A DNA stretch of 64,000 nucleotides, from positions 2,847,501 through 2,911,500 of the forward strand of contig NZ_AP026709.1 of assembly GCF_027923765.1 (NCBI RefSeq), written 5' to 3'. The translations under genes and the position numbers were made by a program. The notes below the pieces were generated by a model. It saw only the letters and a list, made by a program, of their open reading frames with translations. It ran no database searches and had not been told where the DNA came from. Each line of letters opens with the position of its first letter. Position 1 is the stretch's first letter. Positions 18,480-27,550 of the stretch are shown piece after piece. Source of the DNA: Pseudodesulfovibrio nedwellii. Lineage in GTDB: Bacteria > Desulfobacterota > Desulfovibrionia > Desulfovibrionales > Desulfovibrionaceae.

Positions 18480-21422
18480 ATGGCAAGTATATTTCACGGC
18501 TTGCTTCGGGATGCCGCACGTACTACCATCCGACCTGTGGAAACTCCTGTCGCAGAATATGTCGCGGCCATGCTCAACTCCGAGCGCATGGCCCATCAGA
18601 TAGCTCATCATCGAATGGTGGGCGGCGTTGAAGCCCGTTTGGGCGAACCGCGCCGTCCGTGGCCTGCGGCCCTGCAAAATGCTCTTTCTTTGCTTGGTGT
18701 GGACCATCTGTACGCGCATCAGGCCGAGGCCGTGGACTATGTCCGGGCCGGTCGTCACATTGTGGTCGCCACCCCTACGGCCAGCGGCAAGACGTTGACC
18801 TATAATCTTCCGGTCATGGAACGGTGCATGGCTGACCCCGAAGCCAAGGCCTTGTATCTTTTCCCGCTCAAGGCGTTGGCGCAGGACCAGCTCAAGGGAT
18901 TCAACGAACTGGCTGCTTTGTTGCCCGAGGATAATCGGCCTACGGCCGCCATTTATGACGGCGACACCACGCCTCATTTTCGTAAGAAGATCCGTAATTC
19001 ACCGCCCAATGTCATTATGTCCAACCCGGAAATGGTCCATTTGTCCATGTTGCCGTATCACGCGAGTTGGGCCGAATTCTTGTCAGGTTTGACGCATATA
19101 GTTGTGGATGAGGTTCACACTTATCGAGGTGTCATGGGCGGGCATATGGCTATGGTTTTCCGGCGACTGCTTCGGCTTTGCCGGTATTATGGTGCCACCC
19201 CGACTTTCGTGTTTTGTTCGGCCACAATCGGCAATCCGGCTGAACTTTGTCATATGCTCACTGATCTTGAAGTGCATCCCATCCTTGAGTCCGGAGCTGC
19301 GCGTGGCGGGCGGCATATGGTATTTCTTAATCCTGACGGCAGCCCGTCACAGGCCGCCATTCAGTTGTTGCAGGCCGCATTGGCTCGTGATTTGCGGACC
19401 ATTGTCTATTGCCAGTCGCGTAAGATGACCGAGTTGATTTCCATGTGGGCGACAGAACGTAGCGGGCAGTTTAAAGAGAAAATTTCTGCATACCGGGCCG
19501 GTTTTTTACCTGAAGAGCGGCGCGAAATCGAAACGAAAATGGCAGATGGCGACTTGCTGGCTGTCATTTCCACCTCGGCCCTTGAGCTTGGTATTGATAT
19601 CGGTGGACTAGATGTTTGTATTATGGTCGGCTACCCCGGCTCTATCATGGCGACGTTGCAGCGCGGTGGACGCGTGGGCCGGAGTCAGCAGGATTCCGTG
19701 GTGGCGCTTATCGCGCAGGAAGACGCCCTCGATCAATACTTCATGCGCAACCCGGATGATTTTTTTAGCCGACCTCCAGAGTCAGCCATGCTCAATCCGC
19801 ACAATCCGGTGATCATGGATCGGCATCTTATCTGCGCTGCAGCCGAGTTGACCTTGCGGAGAGGGGAGGTTTTTCTCCGTGAGGAGCCTGTCAGCAAGCG
19901 CGTGGAAGAGTTGATCAGTTTTGGTCAATTGTACGAGGTGCAGCCTGATACGTCAGGTCATCCGGCAGAAGTTGTTTCCAGCCGCAAGCGGCCACATCGA
20001 GACGTTGATTTGCGTGGAGCAGGTCAACAACTTCATATTGAGGACAATTCGTCGGTTCGGGAAAAAGCGCCTGTTATCGGAACCATTGACGCACATCGGG
20101 CTTTTCGGGAAACACATCCCGGTGCCGTTTATCTGCATCGCGGCCAGACCTATGTCATTTCTGATCTCAATGTGGGGGCGGGTGCTGTCCATGCTCGCAA
20201 GGAGCGCGTGGGCTACTACACCAAGCCACGCGGGAGCAAGGATACCGAAATTTTGGAAGTCCTTGGCCAGAAAGCAAGTTTTGGAACTCGTGTCTACTTC
20301 GGGCGGGTCAAGGTTACGGAGCAGATCACCGGCTATGAAAAGCGTTCCGTACGTGGTGGCAAGTTGCTCGGTATCATGCCGCTTGATTTACCCCCGTTAG
20401 TGTTCGAGACCGAGGCCATTTGGTTTGAGGTGGGCCATGACATCCGTCGTCGGTGCGAGGAGGAGTTCCTGCATTTCATGGGGGGTATTCATGCCTTTGA
20501 ACATGCGGCTATCGGTATGTTACCGTTGTTGGTTATGACCGATCGCAATGATCTTGGTGGTATCTCCACGCCCATGCATCCGCAGGTGGAAGGTCCGGCG
20601 GTTTTTATTTATGATGGTATGCCCGGTGGGGCAGGGTTGACCCGACAGGCTTTCGAGCGTGCCGATGAGTTGATCGAGACAACGCTCAAGACCATTGTTG
20701 ACTGTCCGTGCGACCTGGGGTGTCCGTCTTGTGTGCATTCGCCCAAGTGTGGATCAGGCAACCGGCCCATTGATAAACGGGCCGCACAGTTTGTGCTGGA
20801 AGCAATTCGCTCCGGCGATCCGAAATCAATCGAACCAAAGGAGATAGACGTGAATCTTCTGCCAGGAATCGACATGAAGAAGCCCGCGCCCAAGCGGTAT
20901 GGTGTGATTGACATTGAAACCCGCTATTCCGCCGACGAAGTGGGTGGGTGGGGACGTGCCGACCGTATGGGCGTGTCCATTGCTTGCGTGTATGATTCGG
21001 ATGATGATGCCATGCATGATTATGAGCAGGATGAGATGCCCGAGTTGGTCGAACATCTGCAACAATTTGATCTTGTTATCGGTTTTAACCATGTGAAGTT
21101 TGATTATGCCGTGCTTGGCGGGTTGAATCCGTTTCATTTCAGAGGATTGCCCAATCTTGATTTGCTCATGGAAGTGCATAACCGGCTTGGGTATCGCCTC
21201 AAGCTTGATAATATTGCATCGGCCACCTTGGATGTTGGCAAGTCTGCCGATGGGTTGCAGGCGCTTAAGTGGTGGCAGGAAGGGCGGCTTGATCTTATTA
21301 CTGAATATTGCCAGCAGGATGTGGCGGTGACACGTGATGTCTATTTGTTTGGGCGAGAGCATGGGCATGTGTTTTTTACGAATAAGGCGGGGCAGAAAGT
21401 AAAATTGCCAATTGATTGGTAA
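18480..21422 (+). CDS. DEAD/DEAH helicase with DUF1998 zinc domain fused to a DEDDy exonuclease (MrfA-MrfB-like)
   Basis: 980 residues. Helicase domains fill about 75-480: Walker A ATPTASGKT at 98-106, DEVH near 211, SATIG near 245, and motif VI GRVGRSQQ. A DUF1998-type region follows, ending in the four-cysteine cluster CPCDLGCPSCVHSPKCGSGN near 741. This layout is that of YprA/MrfA, the Bacillus helicase of mitomycin C lesion repair. Residues about 805-960 form an RNase H-fold exonuclease with VIDIET, GFNHVKFDY and YCQQDVAVT (DEDDy), matching the partner MrfB/YprB. One chain thus seems to hold both activities. No good ribosome site precedes the start, so the exact ATG is less sure. A terminator follows. 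Confidence 0.92.
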   Translation: MASIFHGLLRDAARTTIRPVETPVAEYVAAMLNSERMAHQIAHHRMVGGVEARLGEPRRPWPAALQNALSLLGVDHLYAHQAEAVDYVRAGRHIVVATPTASGKTLTYNLPVMERCMADPEAKALYLFPLKALAQDQLKGFNELAALLPEDNRPTAAIYDGDTTPHFRKKIRNSPPNVIMSNPEMVHLSMLPYHASWAEFLSGLTHIVVDEVHTYRGVMGGHMAMVFRRLLRLCRYYGATPTFVFCSATIGNPAELCHMLTDLEVHPILESGAARGGRHMVFLNPDGSPSQAAIQLLQAALARDLRTIVYCQSRKMTELISMWATERSGQFKEKISAYRAGFLPEERREIETKMADGDLLAVISTSALELGIDIGGLDVCIMVGYPGSIMATLQRGGRVGRSQQDSVVALIAQEDALDQYFMRNPDDFFSRPPESAMLNPHNPVIMDRHLICAAAELTLRRGEVFLREEPVSKRVEELISFGQLYEVQPDTSGHPAEVVSSRKRPHRDVDLRGAGQQLHIEDNSSVREKAPVIGTIDAHRAFRETHPGAVYLHRGQTYVISDLNVGAGAVHARKERVGYYTKPRGSKDTEILEVLGQKASFGTRVYFGRVKVTEQITGYEKRSVRGGKLLGIMPLDLPPLVFETEAIWFEVGHDIRRRCEEEFLHFMGGIHAFEHAAIGMLPLLVMTDRNDLGGISTPMHPQVEGPAVFIYDGMPGGAGLTRQAFERADELIETTLKTIVDCPCDLGCPSCVHSPKCGSGNRPIDKRAAQFVLEAIRSGDPKSIEPKEIDVNLLPGIDMKKPAPKRYGVIDIETRYSADEVGGWGRADRMGVSIACVYDSDDDAMHDYEQDEMPELVEHLQQFDLVIGFNHVKFDYAVLGGLNPFHFRGLPNLDLLMEVHNRLGYRLKLDNIASATLDVGKSADGLQALKWWQEGRLDLITEYCQQDVAVTRDVYLFGREHGHVFFTNKAGQKVKLPIDW

Positions 21423-21475
21423 GTTTGTTTGAAGCACCGGGGTTGAAATTCCGTTGAAGATGAAGAAATAAAGAT

Positions 21476-21502
21476 GGCCGTTTTTATGCGGCCTTTTTTT
21501 TT
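21476..21502 (+). terminator. Rho-independent terminator of the helicase gene
   Basis: GGCCG and CGGCC pair around an 8-base loop and are followed by nine T residues, 54 bases after the helicase stop codon. Confidence 0.85.
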
Positions 21503-21508
21503 GAAGAT

Positions 21509-21840
21509 GCGCCTTTGGCGAGAGTTATTGTTGGGTGCTGAAGCACCCAAGGCTTTCCATGCCCTGCGTGGGCGGCGGATCTTTTTGGCTGAGCCGCCCC
21601 AAAAAGAGCCCAAAAAACTCGGCTCACGAGTTTGGCCGCCCAATGATCAGCAGCAAGAATCTGATCCAATCGAGTCGGCTCCACTCGATTAAAAGTATAA
21701 GCGCTTTCTCCTTCGATTGGTTAGCTTCTATGCCGCAGATCAAGGGCCGGGTCCGGTCTTCGTCTGATAGGAAGGAAGAAACCTTCTTCGAAGGGAGAGC
21801 GGTGTTGGGGTGTTGAACACCTCAAGGCCCTTTATGGTTG
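21509..21840. repeat. Two diverged copies of a hairpin-bearing intergenic module
   Basis: A hairpin GGGTGCTGAAGCACCC at 21533-21548 followed by AAGGC and CCATG resembles a second one, GGGTGTTGAACACCTC near 21808-21823, followed by AAGGCCCTTTATGG. The bases before both also align (GAGAG...TGTTG). The change of GCT/AGC to GTT/AAC keeps the stem paired. A further palindrome GCGCCTTTGGCGA at 21509-21521 recurs at 53968-53980. This looks like a dispersed intergenic repeat; copy number in the genome cannot be seen from here. Confidence 0.5.
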
Positions 21841-21987
21841 TCGAAGAGCCTTAATCATAAGTGGGTATCTGCACCGATAACAAATTTACAACGACGAAAG
21901 CTTTACAATAATAACGTTTGCATTTTCACTGCGGATGCATACACACCTTCCCAAATTCTCCCTCAAAAAAGATCGTGCATAAGCATA

Positions 21988-22022
21988 AAAAAGGCCCCGC
22001 ACACCGTGCAGGGCCTTTTCAT
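21988..22022 (-). terminator. Rho-independent terminator of acs
   Basis: AAGGCCC... and ...GGGCCTT form a long GC-rich stem (21991-22020 region) downstream of the acs stop. On the minus strand it is followed by a run of T. The plus strand also ends in TTTT, so it may work in both directions. Confidence 0.85.
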
Positions 22023-22038
22023 TCTGTTTGTTTTAATA

Positions 22039-24021
22039 CTATCCGACGAGGTCTTTGTTTCCTTCGACCAAATCAGTAACAACACCCGGATCGGCGAGTG
22101 TGGAAGTGTCGCCAAATTCATTCGATCCTTCGACGATTTTGCGCAAAACACGGCGCATGATTTTACCGGAACGAGTCTTGGGCAGGCCATCCGCAAATTG
22201 AATGAATTCAGGGGTGGCGATGGGGCCAATTTCTTTGCGCACCCAAATCTTTAATTCTTTGACCATGTCGTCGTCAGGCTCCAGGCCGGATCGGAGAGTT
22301 ACATAGGCGTAAATGGTTTCGCCTTTGATGTCGTGGGGCATACCGACGACTGCGGCTTCTGTTACATCCTTGTGTGCGACCAGCGCGGACTCGATTTCTG
22401 CGGTACCCATACGGTGACCGGATACATTGATAACGTCATCCAGACGGCCCATGATCCAGAAATATCCATCATTGTCAACACGAGCACCATCACCGGCTTC
22501 ATATGCCCCGGGGAACCCGGCAAAGTAGGTGGACTTGTATCGTTCCGAGTCGCCCCAAACACTTCGAAGCATACCGGGCCACGGCTTATCGATGATAAGA
22601 TGACCGCCCTCATTGGGGCCGGCGGGAGAGCCATCACGGCGTACAATTTTGGCAGAAATACCAGGCAGTGCCTTGGTGGCGGAACCGGGTTTGAGCGGGG
22701 TGGCATACGGCATGGCGGAAATCATAACACCACCGGTTTCTGTCTGCCACCATGTATCCACGATGGGCAGCTTACCTCCACCTATATTGTTGTGATACCA
22801 GAGCCATGCTTCCGGGTTGATGGGTTCACCAACAGACCCGAGCAAACGGAGGGAAGAAAGATCGTACTTCTTGGTCCACTCCTCTCCTTCACGCATGAGC
22901 GCACGAATCACTGTGGGAGCGGTGTAGAAAATATTGACCTTGAATTTGTCGACGATCTGCCAGAAACGGTCCGGCTTGGGATAACTCGGCACACCTTCGA
23001 ACATGACGGATGTGGCACCCAGGGCCAGCGGACCGTACACGATGTATGAATGGCCGGTAATCCAGCCGATATCAGCCGTACACCAGTATACATCATCGTC
23101 TTTCACATCGAACACATATTGTGTGGTGTGGGCCGCATAGGTCAGGTACCCACCGGTGGTGTGCAGCACGCCCTTGGGTTTGCCGGTGGAGCCGGAGGTA
23201 TACAGAATAAAAAGTGGATCTTCGGATTCCATTTTCTCGAAATCGCACTCGGAAGTAATGTCGTCGGCATTGATTTCTTCGTGCCACCAGGAATCACGGC
23301 CTTCGACCATGCTGACTTCGTTGCCGCCACGCTGAACCACGATGCATTGTTCAATCGTAGGGCAGTCCTTGAGCGCTTCGTCTGCGTTGGGCTTGAGCGG
23401 GATGGTCTTGCCTGCGCGCAAAACAGCGTCGGAAGTAATCAGAACCTTGGCCTGACAGTCATCAATACGGGATTGCAGCGCGATAGAAGAGAATCCTGCA
23501 AAAACAATGGAATGCAATGCGCCAAGACGGGTGCAAGCGAGCATGGCAATAGCCAACTCGGGAATCATGGGCATGTAAAGTGCAACACGATCGCCGCGTT
23601 TGACACCTTTCTTTTTCAGGACATTGGCGAAACGGCAGACCTCGGTGTGCAACATTTGATAGGTGTAAACCCGAGTGTCTTCTTCCGGTTCACCCTGCCA
23701 GATAAGTGCGGCCTTGTTCCGGCGACCATTGGTCAAATGCCGATCCAGACAGTTGTAGGAAACGTTGGTCGTACCGCCAGCGAACCATTTGAACTCGGGC
23801 TTGTCATAGTCCGCTTCCAATACGGAATCAAAATCGGAAAACCAGGTCAGAAGATCCTTGGCCCTGTCGCCCCAGTATCCTTCGGGATCGTTGAGCGCCT
23901 TTTCATTGGCCGCGTCATAGGCCTCCATATTTTGAATCCACGCCTGGGCCTGCATTGAGGTGTCAGGTTCGAATATCTGCCCGTCTTTTTGCAGACTCTC
24001 GATTTTCTTCTCTTCGCTCAT
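22039..24021 (-). CDS. acs: Acetyl-coenzyme A synthetase
   Basis: 660 residues from ATG 24019-24021 ([11 protein letters not shown]), preceded by AGGAG at good spacing. An upstream in-frame ATG at 24102 would add 27 residues foreign to the family. The protein activates acetate with ATP and CoA through acetyl-AMP. Motifs are intact: [35 protein letters not shown]-like [10 protein letters not shown], and the C-terminal [15 protein letters not shown] with the lysine that is acetylated for control in other bacteria. A protein kinase gene follows upstream on the same strand, about 280 bp away. Single gene with its own terminator. Confidence 0.97.
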   Translation of the reverse strand: MSEEKKIESLQKDGQIFEPDTSMQAQAWIQNMEAYDAANEKALNDPEGYWGDRAKDLLTWFSDFDSVLEADYDKPEFKWFAGGTTNVSYNCLDRHLTNGRRNKAALIWQGEPEEDTRVYTYQMLHTEVCRFANVLKKKGVKRGDRVALYMPMIPELAIAMLACTRLGALHSIVFAGFSSIALQSRIDDCQAKVLITSDAVLRAGKTIPLKPNADEALKDCPTIEQCIVVQRGGNEVSMVEGRDSWWHEEINADDITSECDFEKMESEDPLFILYTSGSTGKPKGVLHTTGGYLTYAAHTTQYVFDVKDDDVYWCTADIGWITGHSYIVYGPLALGATSVMFEGVPSYPKPDRFWQIVDKFKVNIFYTAPTVIRALMREGEEWTKKYDLSSLRLLGSVGEPINPEAWLWYHNNIGGGKLPIVDTWWQTETGGVMISAMPYATPLKPGSATKALPGISAKIVRRDGSPAGPNEGGHLIIDKPWPGMLRSVWGDSERYKSTYFAGFPGAYEAGDGARVDNDGYFWIMGRLDDVINVSGHRMGTAEIESALVAHKDVTEAAVVGMPHDIKGETIYAYVTLRSGLEPDDDMVKELKIWVRKEIGPIATPEFIQFADGLPKTRSGKIMRRVLRKIVEGSNEFGDTSTLADPGVVTDLVEGNKDLVG

Positions 24022-24303
24022 TCTGGTATTCTCCTGATCTATGGTTGTGTCTTCAAGGTCTCCGTCAAAATGGACCGCAACCTTCTGAAATGTCGTTTCC
24101 ATTGTGGGGGTGAGTCACGCTGGACACGTTATCATTTATTCAAAGAAGCGCGCAACCGCGTTCTTTTTTAGGTGAACGGTTCAAATACGCCCGGTGAACG
24201 GTGAATCAATCAAAAGACAGGATTGAATCCTCGGTAAACGGTGAATATTCATCCTCCGACGGCATCAGGTCATTGCCCTCTGTCTCGGCCATATAATCTG
24301 GGA

Positions 24304-25668
24304 TTATCGTCCACTCACGGCTCGGACGAAGAAACGACAGGTTCGGTCCTGCCACCAGACAAAACCCAATTCGGCGTCCGCATACCATGCTGCGGTAAAT
24401 GCTTTGGTGTCAGAAGACCAAAGCCGTGCCTTGCGTGGATCAAACACGGATTCCAGACAGAATTCCCCTGGTTCGGTGCGGCCTGTAAATAATGTGGTCA
24501 ATTCATCCACTGTGGGCAGTCGCCAATCGGTGCGTCCAGCGAAACCATTGCGATTCAGCCGCTCCACGTGGGTATGGGCGCGTTCCCATGTCAAAGGATA
24601 CCGTGATCCGATTTTTTCCCAGACCCGACCGGATACGCGATCCAGCACCGTTTCATCATCGGTATTCTTAAATGCGCTGGGGCCGTATTCATTGGGTCGC
24701 CACAGTTTATCGAGATCGAAAAAGGCACGGGCGCCCTTGATTCCCACCTTTACGGATTCATGGCGTGGCAACCATTCAGGATCATGGCGTTCAGGTTCGA
24801 ACAATAAATTCGGAGCTACACAGGTGGCGTCTTTTTGGGACAGCCATGCTGTTTCCAGATTGTTTAAGGCGTCAATCATGGCCATGGCATCCTGAAATCT
24901 TTTTTCTGGATCAACGGCCAACGCCTGATCGAAAAAATTATCCCAGGCGCAATCAAGATCAGCGTGGATGTCGCATAGCCGTTTGGTACTGCCACTCTCT
25001 TCGGGCAAAGTCCCAGTGAGCATGCGATAGAGGGTCATACCCACGGAATATACATCGGAACGGGCGTCTGCGTTTTCGGGATCAGCTTCCTGTTCGGGAG
25101 CGGTATAATATGGGGAACCGACAACCATGCCCTTGTGTCCGGCGGTTTTTTCACCGCGTAATTTGCTCAGGCCGAAATCAATAAGTTTGACCTGCCCCGG
25201 CCCGCCTTGATCCTCGGCCAGCATGACATTGAAGGGTTTGACGTCTCGATGGATAATGCCCTCAAAATGCAACCTGTCCAGACCATGCAGCATACCACGA
25301 GCAATGTGCAAAGAAGCCTCAACTCCAAGGCGGCGAGATTCACGTTCGACCTCGTATGTTTCTCCCATGAGCACACCGAGGTTGCCGCAAAAATATTCCA
25401 TGGTGAAATGAGGTGGTGTCACGGAGTCTCCCGTGCCCACATCCAAAATTGAGGCCACATTGCCATGGCTGATGCTCGCCATGGTGGCTGCTTCTTTGAA
25501 AAACATCTCCCTGAGCGCATCCTCGCCCACAATGTCCTCAAGTATTTCGGCAGGTTTTAACACCTTCAGCGCGACAATTCGTCCGGTCATCGGCATCGCC
25601 GCTTTATACACTGCACCCATGCCGCCTCGGCCTAAAAGGCCCCGTATTTCATATCGTCCGATTTGCAT
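24304..25668 (-). CDS. Ser/Thr protein kinase fused to a DUF1566 domain
   Basis: 454 residues. The kinase domain (about 5-265) has the glycine loop LLGRGGMGAVYKA, VALK lysine, HRDVKPFNVML with catalytic D, IDFGLSK (DFG) and SPYYTAPEQ, all the residues needed for activity. Residues about 330-454 match DUF1566/Lcl C-terminal sequence: VLDRVSGRVWEK, GFAGRTDWRLPTVDELTTL and a final RAVSGR. No membrane segment is seen, so it is probably cytoplasmic, unlike many PknB-type kinases. DUF1566 is related to FGE-sulfatase/lectin-like folds and may bind ligands or partners (inference). It has a weak ribosome site. Position next to acs does not by itself show a functional link. Confidence 0.9.
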   Translation of the reverse strand: MQIGRYEIRGLLGRGGMGAVYKAAMPMTGRIVALKVLKPAEILEDIVGEDALREMFFKEAATMASISHGNVASILDVGTGDSVTPPHFTMEYFCGNLGVLMGETYEVERESRRLGVEASLHIARGMLHGLDRLHFEGIIHRDVKPFNVMLAEDQGGPGQVKLIDFGLSKLRGEKTAGHKGMVVGSPYYTAPEQEADPENADARSDVYSVGMTLYRMLTGTLPEESGSTKRLCDIHADLDCAWDNFFDQALAVDPEKRFQDAMAMIDALNNLETAWLSQKDATCVAPNLLFEPERHDPEWLPRHESVKVGIKGARAFFDLDKLWRPNEYGPSAFKNTDDETVLDRVSGRVWEKIGSRYPLTWERAHTHVERLNRNGFAGRTDWRLPTVDELTTLFTGRTEPGEFCLESVFDPRKARLWSSDTKAFTAAWYADAELGFVWWQDRTCRFFVRAVSGR

Positions 25669-25818
25669 TAAGAAATACTATCTTAACCAGCACTGGTCCG
25701 TCCACACTCTGTCCAGTCCGGTGCGGTTCTCCATTCACTCTTGCGCTTGGATATCGTTTAGATTATCTCTAGACTTGATTTACTATCCATAAGATTGAAG
25801 GAAAGGGGGAGTTATCCC

Positions 25819-26436
25819 ATGAAGAAAAGCATATTGCTTCTGACTTTTTTGGCAACGTCTGTTCTGATGTTCAGCGGGTGTTTTCGCAAACACATTGAAT
25901 CGGCGCCTCCGGTAAAACAACCGGCGCGACAGGTTGAGGTGACACCTGCTCCTGCTCCGCAAAAGGTAGAGGGACAGTCCGAAATCATTGAAGAGACATA
26001 CGTCGTCGACGCTCCGGCAGAAGCGGCAGCTCAACCCGTAGATGTGGGTGAAAATGATTTGGCCGAAGAGTCGTTGCCCCAAGCCAAGGCCGCCGAAATC
26101 CCGGCAGCTAAAAAAACAGAAGCAGTGGTAACCGAAGAAGTGACCATTACTGAAAAGGTGGTTGTCACGGAGGAGGTTGTTTCTTCGGCCTCAACTGAAC
26201 CCGGTATGTACTATGTACAGATTGGCGCATTTTCCGACCTTGAAAACGCAAACAAAGTCCTCGCACGTCTCCTTTCGGATGGGTACAAGGACTCTGTATT
26301 GTCCAAAACGGATACGGGATTGTTCCGCGTGCAGGCAGGTTCATTCCCGGACGAAATCTCGGCCGAAAATGCGCTCACCACACTCAAGACGGACTACCCC
26401 GAAGGGTTCGTATTCAAGAAGTCAGCCGACGAGTAA
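25819..26436 (+). CDS. SPOR-domain lipoprotein
   Basis: 205 residues from ATG 25819 behind AAGGGGGAG. The N-terminus has a lipoprotein signal, LLLTFLATSVLMFSGC, with the lipobox cysteine near residue 19. A low-complexity region rich in A, P, E and V, including a run of VTITEKVVVTEEVV, spans to about 130. The end (YYVQIGAFSDLENANKVLARL... LFRVQAGSF) is a SPOR domain, which binds denuded peptidoglycan glycans at division sites. The protein is probably anchored in the outer or inner membrane with the SPOR domain in the periplasm. It stands alone, facing the HU/IHF gene. Confidence 0.9.
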   Translation: MKKSILLLTFLATSVLMFSGCFRKHIESAPPVKQPARQVEVTPAPAPQKVEGQSEIIEETYVVDAPAEAAAQPVDVGENDLAEESLPQAKAAEIPAAKKTEAVVTEEVTITEKVVVTEEVVSSASTEPGMYYVQIGAFSDLENANKVLARLLSDGYKDSVLSKTDTGLFRVQAGSFPDEISAENALTTLKTDYPEGFVFKKSADE

Positions 26437-26487
26437 TATCGGTAGGTGGTTCAGAGGCTCGAAACGAATCGGGCCTCGTGAACAATC

Positions 26488-26772
26488 CTAGCGATTCAGT
26501 TCGGCGCGGAACTTACGGGACAACCTGAATACAACCACTTTGCGCGGTGGCAGAGTAATCGTCTGGGTGGTCTGGGGATTGCGCCCCTTGCGTGCCCGCT
26601 TGTCGTACGCTTCAAACTTGCCGAAACCGCTGATCAGAAGGGCGTGGTCCTTCTTGACGGCAGTCTTCATGATCTCAAGGATGGATTCAACCAAGTCCTT
26701 GATTTCGGCGCGATTCTTGTCAGTGCGCTCGTAGATGTAGTCTACGATGCCAGCTTTGGTGAGGGTGCCCAT
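26488..26772 (-). CDS. HU/IHF-family DNA-binding protein
   Basis: 94 residues, the standard size. Sequence follows the family: GTLTKAGIVDYIYERTDKNRAEIKDLVESILEIM, the ISGFGKFEAYDKRARKGRNPQT arm region with the conserved RxGRNPxT intercalating loop, and VVVFRLSRKFRAELN. The arm and end resemble IHF alpha more than HU, but with one gene alone the HU/IHF assignment is uncertain. ATG follows TGGAGG. It lies 29 bp downstream of the HIT gene and is probably cotranscribed. Confidence 0.94.
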   Translation of the reverse strand: MGTLTKAGIVDYIYERTDKNRAEIKDLVESILEIMKTAVKKDHALLISGFGKFEAYDKRARKGRNPQTTQTITLPPRKVVVFRLSRKFRAELNR

Positions 26773-26801
26773 TGATCGCCTCCAGAAAAGGTTTTCAGAA
26801 A

Positions 26802-27227
26802 TTACTTCACGAGTTTTACAATTTTAGCCGCAAGCCGATTCATCTCGTCAGGATCTTTATACGGAGTCTGCTCCCACAGGCGCAGTCCGTCGTCCGAGAA
26901 TCTCGGAATGAGATGATAGTGTGCATGATGCACCAATTGTCCGGCAGCCTCGTAATTGTTCTGCATAAGGTTCAGGCCGTCGGCTCCGGTAGCCTCCATG
27001 ACCGCCTTGCCCACTACGGACAAAGCCTGAAGTAAATCGCTTCCCATTTCTACGGGAATGTCCATGAGTGTGGGATAATGCCCTTTGGGTAGCACCAGAG
27101 CATGCCCCTCGTTCACAGGTGCGATGTCTAGAAAAGCCATGCAGGTTTCCGACTCAAATACCTTGGCACAGGGAATTTCCCCTGCCACAATCTTACAAAA
27201 AATACAGTCAGAATCCACGTGAGCCAT
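26802..27227 (-). CDS. HIT-family hydrolase
   Basis: 141 residues. The catalytic histidine triad is seen as HHAHYHLIPR, and the N-terminal DCIFCKIVAGEIPCAKV is typical of bacterial HINT/HIT proteins, including the zinc-type CxxC. Members hydrolyse nucleoside phosphoramidates or dinucleotides in the cytoplasm. The gene is driven by a good promoter at 27321-27349 and is followed by the HU/IHF gene. The start ATG follows AAGGA. Confidence 0.95.
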   Translation of the reverse strand: MAHVDSDCIFCKIVAGEIPCAKVFESETCMAFLDIAPVNEGHALVLPKGHYPTLMDIPVEMGSDLLQALSVVGKAVMEATGADGLNLMQNNYEAAGQLVHHAHYHLIPRFSDDGLRLWEQTPYKDPDEMNRLAAKIVKLVK

Positions 27228-27272
27228 TCCTTCTCTCCACTCCGTTCGGTCTGAAATCCAAGCCTTTCAGTG

Positions 27273-27291
27273 GCATGGAAACGTTCCATGC
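27273..27291. promoter_or_regulatory. Palindrome in the HIT leader
   Basis: GCATGGAA and TTCCATGC flank three bases. It lies about 25-45 bases downstream of the start point implied by the promoter, so it could be a repressor site or an mRNA hairpin in the 5' leader of the HIT-HU transcript. Confidence 0.45.
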
Positions 27292-27320
27292 GAACGAAGA
27301 ATTTTTGACAGTTACCCGCT

Positions 27321-27349
27321 TTTATAACCGGGAAATCCAGTTAAATCAA
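27321..27349 (-). promoter_or_regulatory. Sigma-70-type promoter of the HIT-HU operon
   Basis: On the minus strand TTGATT and TATAAA are exactly 17 bases apart, a close match to consensus, about 90 bases upstream of the HIT start codon. Confidence 0.65.
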
Positions 27350-27550
27350 GTCAGTTGGCGTTTTTTGTAGAAAGCCTTGCACAGCAAGGGCTAGCGGCTA
27401 GTCTAGAAATGTTCTGGAAAAATAACACGTTGTTTTGCTTAACCTGTTGAAATACCTGTTTGAATTCTAAACACATGCAATTCCAGCGAGTTATAATGCA
27501 TTGTGACATTTTATCCAACCATTGCGGATAAATAATGAGAAAAATGATTT

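Larger units (their letters stand above)
21423..22038. other. Gene-free interval with palindromes between helicase and acs
   Basis: A gap of about 616 bases between convergent genes. It contains the helicase terminator at its left end and the acs terminator at its right end. Between them lie several hairpins and a diverged duplicated module (listed separately). Open frames of 60-100 codons occur on both strands around 21474-21816, but none has a ribosome site or a recognisable product. I therefore call no gene. Confidence 0.6.
27228..27550. other. Gene-free interval upstream of the HIT gene
   Basis: 323 bases between the acyltransferase stop and the HIT start, both on the minus strand. It holds the HIT promoter and leader palindrome described separately. 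The remainder, 27350-27550, is A/T-rich with no terminator-like hairpin and no plausible coding frame. Confidence 0.6.

Noticed and set aside
21474..21816. Small open frames in the helicase-acs gap
   Set aside because: Both strands are open here, with no ribosome site; hairpins and duplicated modules better explain the region.
22333..23958. Two open frames on the plus strand opposite acs
   Set aside because: Shadows of acs codon use; no ribosome sites.
24206..24388. 60-codon minus-strand frame overlapping the kinase 3' end
   Set aside because: Lies mostly over the real kinase gene in another frame and has no start signal.
27304..27326. TTGACA followed by TATAAC on the plus strand
   Set aside because: The boxes are only about 12 bases apart, too close for sigma-70; the minus-strand promoter with 17-base spacing is better.
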